Assembly (NCBI GenBank): GCA_037447655.1 | Contig: JBBHKE010001818.1 | Location: 43,938-107,937 of the forward strand | Length of the DNA: 64,000 bases | Direction: 5' to 3' | Origin: Zygnema cylindricum | Lineage: Eukaryota; Streptophyta; Zygnematophyceae; Zygnematales; Zygnemataceae | Part shown: piece after piece, positions 1 to 9,751 of the stretch | How the letters are laid out: each line of letters starts with the position of its first letter | Position numbering within the stretch: the first letter of the stretch is position 1 | The notes under the pieces: generated by a model | What the model was told of the DNA's origin: nothing | The model's input: only the letters and a program-made list of their open reading frames with translations | Databases searched by the model: none | Translations under genes and position numbers: made by a program

Positions 1-2128
1 TTTTATTATTTTTGATGGCTACCTGTTTTATTTAGCGTTGATTTTATCGTTTTTTCGTCATGTTTTATTCTCTATCGACTCTTATAGTCGTTAAATGTTG
101 TTTTTTTCTTTATTTCACTCATTTTGCAACTTTTTTTCTTGACGATTTTTCTCATTGCAAATTCTACTATAAAGTTGCTGTTACTTTTAAGAAATGTAAC
201 AAAAAGCTGTTAACTTAGAGAAACATAATAGAAATTGGTTAAATTATCCGTGAATTTTACCGTTCCGACGTCGTAACACATTGAAAAATGTTCCGATGGA
301 CATTTCGCCTAACAAGCAAGACAACGTTAATTAAATTATATTGGTGTCCCAAAATTTCATCCTCGAACTAAAAGTAATGTACTGTAGAGCTCGTGACACT
401 GTAGTATTGTACACTACTTTTCTGTACAGTATTGTACAACTCTGTACTGTACGCCGCCAATCGTTATTTGCGTTATGAACGCTATATCGGCACAAATTTT
501 GACCCCAAAACCTGAAATAGAAGTAATAACACTTTTTTTTATACGTTAATTAAGGTTATGGTGAATTAGAGTTAATAATTTTAGTTTAAGATCTTCTTGA
601 ATAGTGTGGTGTAGGGCGTGTCATTCCGTACAATATGGTACGTTGTTGAGTAAAAAGTAAGAAACACAAAATAAAATAATCGCGATCGCACGTAAAACTG
701 CGCTCAGAATGGAAGTCAGAATGAGATCGTACCCTAGTTGTTCAATACGTGGATTTTTTCCATTTTTTCCAGTTTCTACGTATTGTACGTGACTTTTGAA
801 AGATACACTAAAAAACGTCTACTGTAAACTGAAACTGACATATTACGGAAACTAATAAACAAAATACTGTAACTGTCATACTTTTTACGAAAACTGTACG
901 GTAGTTTACAAAAAAAGATTGATGCACGTATCCGTACTTTCTGTTCAGTAAACCGAACAGAATGTACATGGATTGTACGGGAAAATAATGTGACGTCTAC
1001 AAATATTTCCAAAAATAGACGTTGCGGCGTCACACTATTTGAGCGCCGTGAGTTCAAATTTTGTACGGGCGTCTTCTTCAAATTTTGAAAAGAAGCCGCC
1101 ATTATTACTTGAACAGCTGAACGCCAAAAAATCACAGAAGCCGCCATTACCAACGCCACGGCAGTAGTTAGTTAACTGTCATTGAAGTCGTTGACGAAGA
1201 AGTCACGGACCTCCAAAAAAGCGGCCATGCCCACGGAGAGGTACAGTAGAGAAAGAAGGCCATGGCTGCATGTCTGTAAAGGACAGGCAATTTTATTATA
1301 TTAAAAATGCATTTCGTAGGGTTTGAACATGCGCCTGGATTCGTCGTTCTGAATGGATCTGTAGACTGTCTTTAACCAGTTGGTGCATATGTTTAGCTAA
1401 TTGTTAAGAATGTGATAAAAACATATTTAAATAATATTTTTTACCGCTCATTTAACGGGAAGCATACAAACTGTTGTACATGTTCAATTAAATTTTTTAA
1501 AAATGTACGGATTTGTACGGAAAAAAATTCATTAACGTTTTTTTCAAATCGACCTCTCCAGTTTCTATGTATTGTACGCGCGTTCGAAACGTGCGTCAAA
1601 TATGTTTTGAACAACTATGGTCTAGATAGTCTCCTCCCTTGTTTTCGAGGAGTAGCCTAGCTTCACACTGAACGTGTAAATGTTTACACTTGTAAAGGTC
1701 ACAAACGATCCACGATGGATGTGAGATAGGAACGTTACAAGTGGCGTAAGCCACGCGTCTTCGAATAGAGGCCACGGACCTTCTAACAAGTTGTAATCAA
1801 ATCCAAAAAAAACTACCAAAAAATCTTTGTTGAAGAATCTATCGTGACACCTCCTTCACCATCCATTTACATCCGAAATTTGCGGCGCCTGCTTTCTTCA
1901 AATTTTCAACGACAAAACACGAACGACAAAACAGCGAAAAAAACGACAAAACAGTGACAAAAACGACAAAACACGAACATACAGCGTGTACAGTCATGTA
2001 ATTTAAAATTGGGGTTGGCCGTATAGATACGAGTTTGATATTTTGTGAATCTTTGACTGTGCTCGTTGTTTCAACACGGACTTATGTGGATCCAATCGAA
2101 ATAAAGCACGTAGGCGAAAGACTCGTTA
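1..2128. other. AT-rich non-coding DNA, no gene recognised
   Basis: Open frames here (for example 776-1159 minus and 1412-1660 plus) are short, of low complexity and resemble no known domain. GTAC words are frequent. A short array of ACGACAAAACA-like words lies near 1908-1975. I see no exon pattern, RNA gene or complete transposon. Confidence 0.6.
452..484 (+). repeat. lone TIR-like end of the TA-flanked MITE family
   Basis: The stretch CGCCGCCAATCGTTATT follows a TA at 450-451 and is continued by TGCGTTATGAACGCTA. This closely matches the terminus of the MITE at 22790. No matching inverted end was found downstream, so it is a truncated or solo terminus. Confidence 0.35.
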
Positions 2129-2349
2129 CAAGTGCGAATCGTTATTAGCGTCAAGGTTTTTTTTCGCCATTTATTACATCTTTTATCCGTACACACTTGT
2201 CGAATTTTCAATTTGAGACCGCCAATCGGAAAGCTGAGAATCTTACCTTTCAATCGAAACCGTAAGATCCACAATCCGACAAGTGTGTACGGAGAAAAGA
2301 TAGTAATACGTGGTGAAATAAGTCTTGACGTTAATAACGATTCGCGGTG
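2129..2349. mobile_element. short foldback MITE (221 bp) of the GAATCG-TIR family
   Basis: The left end contains GCGAATCGTTATTAGCGTCAAG-type sequence and the right end is its inverted, slightly mutated copy ending in CGCGGTG. A second inner inverted repeat (near 2176-2203 and 2277-2303, core ACACACTTGTCG / CGACAAGTGTGT) makes most of the element able to fold back. It has no coding capacity. It belongs with the elements at 8132-9751 and 22790-23348. The flanking TA is not preserved on both sides. Confidence 0.6.
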
Positions 2350-3974
2350 CCTGACACGACGCAAAAAAGTAACAAAATGTTACCGCAGTAAACGTTTCCG
2401 TACGATTGAACGCTTTCGTACGATTGCTGAAGGCGCCTGATGGAGAAGAGGCCTTAGCTGCGCGCCAAAAGTGGCCGTAGCTGCGCGCCAAATGTGTAAA
2501 ATACGATCCCATCCGGACGTCTCTCTAACTGCCGCAAATGATGCCACATTGGTGTCGGACGTCCGACTGTTTTTACGAACGCTATTCACCGACCAGAAGA
2601 AAAAGATACGACCGGTAAATCTAGGACGTTCGCTGTCTGTATCCAGGGAAGGTAGATCTGGAAAAGAACTAGATTTGTATTTGAAGGCCGCAATAAAAGA
2701 GAGAAAATGGGAGATTAAGGGTAACCTTCCATCAGGCGTTCCCAGTAATCATACGAACACGTTTACTGGCAGTAATATTTGTAACACCCTTCCATCAGGT
2801 CGTGCCAGTGAATGAGGTGTTAGATTGCGATTGGTACCACGTAGGACCTGTTGAGCCGCCCGGGAATAATCATCATTTCCAAAAGGACAAAATCGCAACT
2901 GCGTATGTGTACGGGTAAACGCCGATTAAAATATCTAGTAGCGTCACGCTAATGTACAATCTGAACGTTCTTACGGTTGTTGTGGTATCAACGGCCACGA
3001 AAACCGTTGCAAAATTAAAGTTTGTACAAATGTCCAATGATATACCATTTGTACGTGAATCGCTGTATCGCACATTTATGAAGGAGACGTCACAGGATGC
3101 CCTACAACCAAGTTTTTTTTGTCGTCGAACATACAACCAAGATTTTTTTGTCGTCGAACAGGCTGGCTTTTATGTCACACGGTACACTCCAATTGCCTTT
3201 GTTCCTCTCTTTTCTCTGTATCTTAACCCGCTTATAATGAAGTCGCAACGCGGGGCATTGACGCTCCAGTAAACACTCTCATTTTGGAAATTGCTTCGCC
3301 ATATGGGTGTCAACGCATGGACAGGCTCTAATGTGTATCGTAAATTGGCCATAGTCGTCCTTGAATTAAGGTTTCACAAAAAAAATGTCAAAACATAAAC
3401 GGCATTTTGCAAAATCATAACAGCTTATGCAAATTGATTGTGCTTGATTAAAAAATCAATAAATGAAATCGAAGTGGTATCATTGGGTGCCAACTACAAA
3501 ATGTCTGACCAAGGTCTAAAAACCTGCCATGACACTAAAACTCGTTGACTGCAAATTTTGCGCGCCACAATTATTTTATCACCTAGGAATCCTACCGTAA
3601 CAAATAGAAACTAGAGTCCTCTAATGGCTTCTGATCTTTTGAAATATTATCTTTTCCAGCGGCAAAATTGAACTGCAATATCACCTGCTTGCTTGCTGTG
3701 AAGCCGCGCTCAATGAATAGCACAAACAAAGTTAATACAATAACAAGGCCCTACAACTCGATGGACGAGGAAAAGAATGAAAACTGATCTCCAACACTTC
3801 GACCATGTTGAAAACTGATCTCTAAAGTTTCCTACCATATTAATGCTGCTCATCTTTGCGACCCGGCATTCTCAAAACACCTCCAGCGAACCGGCTCCCG
3901 CTCTGCAACATGAATTTGTCTTTGTTTAGCTCTCCAGTTACTTGCCTTAATTATTCTCAGTCATGCGGCATACC
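2350..3974. other. non-coding DNA, no gene recognised
   Basis: Overlapping short open frames occur on both strands (2471-2815 plus, 2952-3272 plus), but none shows a known domain and the frames mirror each other, as is usual for non-coding DNA. A degenerate direct repeat (CTTCCATCAGG) occurs near 2726 and 2789. From about 3600 the sequence looks less repetitive and grades into the flank of the host gene. Confidence 0.5.
3104..3161. repeat. two tandem 29-bp direct repeats
   Basis: Two adjacent copies of ACAACCAAG, a T-run and GTCGTCGAACA occupy 3104-3132 and 3133-3161. They differ by one base in the T-run and by the last base. No function is apparent. Confidence 0.75.
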
Positions 3975-4064
3975 ATAAACCTCAATCTGCCTTAAACCAG
4001 GAAGTGGAGGAATACCAGCCCAAGAGAGTTTTAAAACAATTGTAACTAGAGAGCAATGGCACAT
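3961..4064 (-). other. possible small coding segment inside the tandem repeat
   Basis: On the minus strand an ATG at 4064 opens a frame of about 34 codons to a TGA at 3963. The peptide has a non-random look (IPPLPGLRQIEVYG near its end). Most of it lies within the first 206-bp repeat unit, and in the other two units the same frame runs on into the next unit. It could be a terminal exon, part of a 3' UTR or chance; no donor exon is identified. Confidence 0.15.
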
Positions 4065-4592
4065 TCACCATGACCCTACAGATGCTTCTCAAGCTGAATG
4101 CAACTGAACATAGTGATAAATGCAATTTATGTCAACAATGCTTGCTTTTTTATAGAGCATGGACTCATAAAAAAAGCTCTATAAACCTCAATCTGCCTTA
4201 AACCAGGAAGTGGAGGAATACCAGCCCAAGAGAGTTTTAAAACAATTGTAACTAGAGAGCAATGGCACATTCACCATGACCCTACAGATGCTTCTCAAGC
4301 TGAATGCAACTGAACATAGTGATAAATGCAATTTATGTCAACAATGCTTGCTTTTTTATAGAGCATGGACTCATAAAAAAAGCTCTATAAACCTCAATCT
4401 GCCTTAAACCAGGAAGTGGAGGAATACCAGCCCAAGAGAGTTTTAAAACAATTGTAACTAGAGAGCAATGGCACATTCACCATGACCCTACAGATGCTTC
4501 TCAAGCTGAATGCAACTGAACATAGTGATAAATGCAATTTATGTCAACAATGCTTGCTTTTTTATAGAGCATGGACTCATAAAAAAAGCTCT
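3975..4592. repeat. 206-bp unit in three tandem copies
   Basis: Units 3975-4180, 4181-4386 and 4387-4592 start ATAAACCTCAATCTGCC and end AAAAAAAGCTCT; I see no difference between them. On the minus strand each unit contains a potential hairpin (GCTTTTTTTAT / ATAAAAAAGC). The array begins just 20 bp past the stop codon of the AGP-like gene, so at least part is probably in its 3' UTR. Near-perfect identity means a recent expansion or an assembly artefact. Confidence 0.9.
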
Positions 4593-4612
4593 ATTACTCA
4601 GCAAATCACGTG

Positions 4613-5533
4613 CTAGTTCCACCTGTGGAAAGAAAGGAAGATTTGCCCATACCCTGTGTTTCCATATGTGGCCCGGTGGATATTGCGCTTTCGCTTCTGA
4701 AGAACCCACATACATCCTCCAATCAGCGTCAATGCAATGATACAGCCTGCACAGCCACAGAAACAATCACAGCCACATTCTTATGTCAGTTAAGGAACCG
4801 AGCAATATAAGCCAGCACCGACCTGAAAAGATGAAACATACGCATACTCAATAATTACAGCTTGCAAATTCTCTCAATCAACTAAGGGTTTCCTACTATA
4901 TCACTCATAAATTCACACCCTTTCAAAAAACAAGCAGCTGCTGCCAATTGCAAATAGCAGCAAAAAGGTAAAACCAGATGTAGATAAATTAACACTCTTG
5001 GTTTGATTTTGATAGAACTATATCTTCACACATTGTCAAGAGACGAAAGCCTCACCAAGAATAATGCCGATCACAGCACTAGTAGTGAGACCACTGTCAC
5101 TTTTAGTCGGTGGGGGCATAGGACCTGGTGCCTCGTCCTCATTGCCTGTCTTTGTTGAGGAAGTGGGACCGGGAGCAATATCTACAGGAGGAGGTGGAGA
5201 TGAAGAGGCAGAATCTGGCGAAGTTGCTGGTCCCTGAGGATTAGCTGGAGGTGAAGATGGGGGTAAGGAAGGAGGTGACGATGGAGGTGATGATGTAGGT
5301 GAAGCAGAAGGAGCAACTACCGGCGGAGGGGGGGATACGCTCTTTAGTGCGTAAATTGGTCCAAGTGGTCCAGGTACTGGCGAAGGAGCAGGCCCGGGAG
5401 CTGGAGCTGGTTTAAGAGTGTGTCCAGGAGCTTGGGCAAAACCAGAAGCACATACAAAGCAGATCGAAAAAGCTACTACTACTGCAATGACAGACGAGGA
5501 GGCACTAACGCCTTCCCTCCTCATAACAGCCAT
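4613..5533 (-). CDS. AGP-like, proline-rich single-pass membrane protein (2 exons)
   Basis: Inferred product is 203 residues. Exon 1 is 5533-5056 and exon 2 is 4746-4613, with a 309-bp GT-AG intron (donor CTTG|GTGAGG, acceptor GTGCAG|GC, branch-like CTGAC about 35 nt upstream of the acceptor). Start ATG 5533 is chosen for its GCCATGG context and because a signal peptide follows at once (residues 1-33, ending CASGFA). Residues 34-140 are rich in Ala-Pro, Ser-Pro, Thr-Pro and Ser-Pro-Pro, the context for hydroxyproline O-glycosylation in arabinogalactan proteins. Residues 153-175 form one hydrophobic segment that exists only when the exons are joined; KRKR follows (177-180), predicting a short cytosolic tail. 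The likely place is the plasma membrane, with the glycoprotein part outside. The family is classically GPI-anchored, so a true membrane segment with a basic tail is unusual. No kinase exon follows, which argues against a PERK receptor. The splice model is inferred. Confidence 0.72.
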
Positions 5534-5701
5534 GGCTTCTGTGCACCCCCTTTCGATTGTCAAATTGCGATGGCTTTTATGGAGTACAGTAAAAATCAGC
5601 TCTTTCCACTAGCTTCGCCTCAAAGTATTACGATACCTGTGAGACTGCAACAACGCAGAATTCTGCGTTAGGGTTCAGCTACAAGCCGTGAGAAGGTCAG
5701 A

Positions 5702-5711
5702 CATATATAAA
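5702..5711 (-). promoter_or_regulatory. TATA-like box upstream of the AGP-like gene
   Basis: On the minus strand this reads TTATATATG-like, about 170 bp upstream of the chosen start codon. It would place transcription start near 5670 and give a 5' UTR of about 140 nt. A second candidate (TTATATA) lies near 5773. The assignment rests on sequence and position only. Confidence 0.35.
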
Positions 5712-8129
5712 GGACGAGGACAAGACCAGTACACACAAGTAATAGAAACAACGAGCGCTTGTAATCAAATGCGTATATAAGAGTCCAATCAAAACTTAGC
5801 TTCTGCTAAAAAAAATTGAAAGGCATTTGAAAATGAGCCTAAAATGAAAAAAGGCCTCCATCTACAGCAACTCACACATGCCACTTCATCCCCCATGGGA
5901 ATTCTGGGGAATCTTGTGCGTCATAATTATTATCTTTCTAAATGTTAATACAGTACGAACATGTGAGGCTAACTGAAAGCTATGTCTGACGATTAGAGGG
6001 ACGAAATCAATTTTGCAGGAATCAGAGATCTGACTTGGATAGATGTAAACATCCTGTAAACAGAAAAGGAATTCAGCTGAAGTATCACCTACAGTAAAAC
6101 AGGGCAAACACGAATGGACCAGAGAAGAAGGCAACAATTGCAGCTGCATATTGTCTACAATTTCGTCAAGTTGAATCTTAAACAAATTGGACTCCTATAG
6201 CTATCTATCAAGATACAATCAATACACAAATCAACATCTAAGAATCATTTCCATGTCTATGGTTGCAGCAGAAACATCATATTTGCACTATGTCATTCCA
6301 GCTATTTCACAGAACTAGTTTTCAAAGGGTATTCTGATTCGACAAAACATCTCAAAACATAACCTGTAGATCAAAAACTGGGTCTCTGTTCTTCTTCATT
6401 ATCGGTTTCAGAACAATTATTTCAAAGGCATTTCCAAGCTGACGACACAACGGCATCAACAAACTGCGTGGGCCGATATGAGTTGAGGGAACAAAAAAGG
6501 CATTTCTCAACCAAAACGCCTGGATGCTTAATGAAGAGGCTCAACATAAACAATTCCACACCTTTCTCCATTCACATCATCTACTTTGCAAGACATTAAT
6601 TCCCTACTCACTGGCATTCAGATGTTCAAAATGTTTGTGACATTCAGAGACAAAATCAGCACCTGAAAGAAATAAATAGAATTTGTTTGATAAAGGCTTG
6701 GTATACTATCGACAATATAAATGAGCGTCAACCTTGAAGATTTTGGATCCACAATTCTACTAAATGCAGTTAACAAATAAATGAATAAATAATACTTTAA
6801 GAGGAAAAATAACACACACACACACAAGGCACAAATGCAAAAAGACACAAAAAATATAGCAAAAAAATGCAAATACTCCTTAATCAGCACCTCAACTCTC
6901 CTGTAAATACAGGAGGTGAAGTAAAATCCCGTGAGACAGAATATATCTTGAACATGGCAAGTATAGAGTTAGCAGCTAAACAAGAGCTCAATGAATGAAG
7001 CTGAGTAAAGAAGTGTAGAAGTGATCTCGTTTTCTAATAAAATTAGCATGTTCGGTCCAAGTCAAGCAAACACCAGTTGATGGTGAGTCATGGATCTTTT
7101 TTCTGAAACTCAACGGCCCATTTAAAGGATATCCACTAACATAGAGGCTGTCTAATCCTGCAAAGAGTGACTACTGACAAATTATTGCAAGTTCTTAGCC
7201 AAAGGAGACCACATACAACGACAAAAAGATTTGTCTCTTCTACAAAAAGTAAAATTGGCACGTTTACGACAAAAACAATTGAGTGAGAAAGATCTGTACT
7301 TGAGCCATTGGTTGCAAGTTTCAAGATTTCCTACATGTAGGCTAGCTCAGTAGCAGAAATTAGAAGCTTCTGAAACTAACGGATTCAGGAAGTTAAAAAG
7401 CTGCAAACTTTAAACATGTCCAAATCAGCAATTGACCTCGTTTCTACAAGATCTGATTTGAAATAGTTTTACTATTCCAGCTTGTTCAGAAAGAAAGATG
7501 ACCCAATCGACTCTGGGATGCAAAACTGGGAGATGTGAAAGTCTTAATTTCCACGATCATCTCCAAATCCTGGTTAGTTCTAGAATAAATACACATCCTT
7601 CTCCCTCCAATCATGGCATGCGCATCGTTCAAGGGTGAGACTTCCTGACCTTGTTCCAGCAGCCAGCTGCTTGCTTCAGCTCCTTGTAGAATCACTCACT
7701 GGGACTCCAAGTGGTGAAAAATGAAATGCTCTACGGCGTTCACTCTTCCTGCAGAGAGTTGATATCTGTCCTTTATTTCTAGCTTTGTACCGCTCACAGG
7801 TCTGCTGACGTACGGAAGTCTGCAAACATTGCCAGGTGACAATGCGTAACTACCAAGAAGAAAAGGACAAAAGGACAAGGCGCCCTAGGACTTCGAAGTT
7901 TTGATTGCCCATTGGACGCAGGTGCCCGTTTCGCTGCTGCTGTGCACTACACGGGCTGCTGTACTGTACAGTACTGTACTCCACGGGCGAGCCAACTAAC
8001 GAACCTTACCTGTACGACGTATGAACTCTTTCAGAACTGAGAGCAAACTTTACCAACAGTACATGCAGCATAGAGCCAGATAACAGCAGTCTTGCCAGCT
8101 ATACATGTGCAACAGCCAAGCCGCCAAGG
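5712..8129. other. low-copy-looking DNA without a recognised gene
   Basis: No known domain is visible on either strand. Two adjoining minus-strand frames, 7878-7696 and 7695-7486, look less random than the rest. The first ends with a good donor-like sequence on the minus strand (CCCA|GTGAGT near 7700), so this could be exonic or part of a long non-coding transcript. A CA microsatellite sits near 6813-6825 and a GTACTGTACAGTAC palindrome at 7961-7974. Confidence 0.4.
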
Positions 8130-8150
8130 TACACCGTGAATCGTTATTAG

Positions 8151-8586
8151 TAGTGTTGGGTATCGGGTAGTTTCATATCGCGATAATTTCGATATTCGAT
8201 ATATCGAATATCGATCGAGAAGATTCCTCGATATATCGTACCGGGACCAACATAAATTATCGCGATATATATCGCAAAAATTGCGTGTCCGTACAGTCAG
8301 AGTACGGAAAATCGTACTAAAAAGCGTACGAAGAATCGTACGGATATTTTGCACCCCCCCCCCCCCCCACTGAGCGCTCGGGGGGGGGGGGGGGGGGGGG
8401 GGGTTTTGAAAAAAAAATGTAAAATTTTTATTTTCGATATATCGTCGATACGATATATCGGCGATATATCGGCAATATATCGCGATAATTTGAAATTCGA
8501 TATATCGAAGCGATATATCGAATATTGGGTACATGAAATTCGATATATATCGAATATTGGCAATGGGTCCTCGATACCCAACACTA
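8151..8586. mobile_element. hAT-like MITE with 15-bp perfect TIRs
   Basis: TAGTGTTGGGTATCG at 8151-8165 is exactly inverted at 8572-8586. The host MITE sequence GTTATTAG is duplicated at 8143-8150 and 9079-9086 (8-bp target duplication), which together with the TAGTGTTG terminus is the hAT signature. The right copy is displaced because another MITE inserted at the terminal TA (8585-8586). The interior is packed with CGATATATCG words and has a C-run/G-run centre. No coding capacity. Confidence 0.85.
8354..8403. repeat. poly-C / poly-G palindrome at the centre of the hAT-like MITE
   Basis: About 16 C residues, the short palindromic centre GAGCGCTC and then about 22 G residues form a long GC hairpin arm; the G-run could also form G-quadruplexes. 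The exact lengths are likely unreliable because such runs slip in sequencing. Confidence 0.8.
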
Positions 8587-9076
8587 CACCGTGAATCGCT
8601 ATTAGCGTAATAAAAAATATAGCGTAATGAAACAATTAGCGTACTTTACGGTAAATTGTGTTTTTTCGGGTACACCATGATACTAATTTATCATATACTC
8701 TAATTTGTAAACTGCTTTGTAAAAATTTTCGGCACATAATATGTCCACACTAGAACATGAAGATGTACAAAATTGTTCAAATCGTACGCCGTCGCGTTTT
8801 TTTGACATCTGCGTATGCCCGAAAATATTTACGCAATTATATATTATTATATTTTATGTACTTTTAAATTTTTTAAATGTACTAAATAGTACAGATTTGG
8901 CAGTCCGTACACCACACTATTTAAAAGGACACTAAATTACAGTTATGAACCGTATTGAGCGGGGTACCTCAAATAACGTGCAAAAACATTTAGCGTACTT
9001 TATTCTATTTGAGAATTTGCCCCAAAAAAAGGGGTACCCCAATTAGCGTCATGTACGCTAATAGCGATTCACGGTG
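8587..9076. mobile_element. TA-flanked MITE (490 bp), TTAGCGT subfamily
   Basis: Perfect inverted ends, CACCGTGAATCGCTATTAGC at 8587 and its reverse complement ending at 9076, are flanked by TA at 8585-8586 and 9077-9078. It inserted in the last two bases of the hAT-like MITE. Subterminal regions repeat TTAGCGTA / TACGCTAA words, likely transposase-binding repeats. No coding capacity. Confidence 0.85.
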
Positions 9077-9252
9077 TAGTTATTAGCCTTAACCCCAAAA
9101 TTTTGAAATCGATGCCTTAAATATCATAAATTATACTATTTAAGGACGTGGACCATAATCTGCCACGTCTCCTGGCACTAAATTAGAATGAATGACACTA
9201 TTTTTTTCTTTACACTAATAATTTCTATACGCTAACAACGATTCAAGGTGTA

Positions 9253-9751
9253 CACCGCGAATCGTAATTAGAGTAATGAAAAATTTAGAGTACAAAAACT
9301 AAAAAAAAAATTAGAGCAATTAACGCTAATTTATGTGATAAGGCTTTTTCAACTATGAAGTTGCTCTAATTTATTTAAGTACTCTAATTTGGCACGCTAA
9401 TATCCTCTACTGTAAATAAGGTACTTGTGTAGAATTTGGCAAAACGTACAGCTTATCGTCACTATGACGTTTTCACTACGCGGTTTGTTAAAACGCAGTT
9501 ACATGATAACGGCCTGTATTAAATCATTATTTGTACCTCTTTACTTAATAAAGTACAATTTTGCATGGTCTGACGCCGTCCGTACTCCACACTATTTAAG
9601 ACATACCTATATTAGAATTAAAAATGCTAATTAAACTTTACCTTAAAAAGAATAATGAAAAAATTAGAGTCGTCTACTCTATTTCATGTGACAGAGTAAA
9701 AAATTCGAGCGACCGAATTAGAGTAATTTACTCTAATTACGATTCGCGGTG
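9253..9751. mobile_element. TA-flanked MITE (499 bp), TTAGAGT subfamily
   Basis: CACCGCGAATCGTAATTAGA at 9253 is inverted perfectly at the right end (to 9751). TA flanks both sides (9251-9252 and 9752-9753). It inserted in the TA next to the outer MITE, so the two abut. Its subterminal words are TTAGAGTA / TACTCTAA where the neighbour has TTAGCGTA / TACGCTAA. No coding capacity. Confidence 0.85.

Larger units (their letters stand above)
8132..9250. mobile_element. TA-flanked MITE, outermost layer of a nested stack
   Basis: Left end CACCGTGAATCGTTATTAG starts after the TA at 8130-8131. The right end (9231-9250) is the inverted form ending GATTCAAGGTG before the TA at 9251-9252. Its own sequence is 8132-8150 plus 9087-9250; the rest is two later insertions. 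A TA target duplication is typical of Tc1/mariner-type and some other DDE elements. No transposase is encoded. Confidence 0.7.

Noticed and set aside
776-1159. 127-codon minus-strand frame as a gene
   Set aside because: Low-complexity, AT-rich, no domain and no splice or promoter context; equally long mirror frames occur in the same DNA.
3975-4592. CRISPR array
   Set aside because: Units are 206 bp without unique spacers, in a eukaryotic context.
1-4600. kinase exons completing a PERK-type receptor after the proline-rich membrane protein
   Set aside because: No glycine loop, HRD or DFG-like motif is found on the minus strand downstream of the gene.
4613-4746. an extra intron in exon 2 of the AGP-like gene (G|GTATGG to CCACAG)
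   Set aside because: It would be only about 32 bp, below the usual plant minimum. Reading through gives an open frame to TAG, so two exons are preferred.
8349-8594. glycine/proline-rich frames across the C/G runs
   Set aside because: They are translations of homopolymers inside a MITE, with alternating-strand mirrors.
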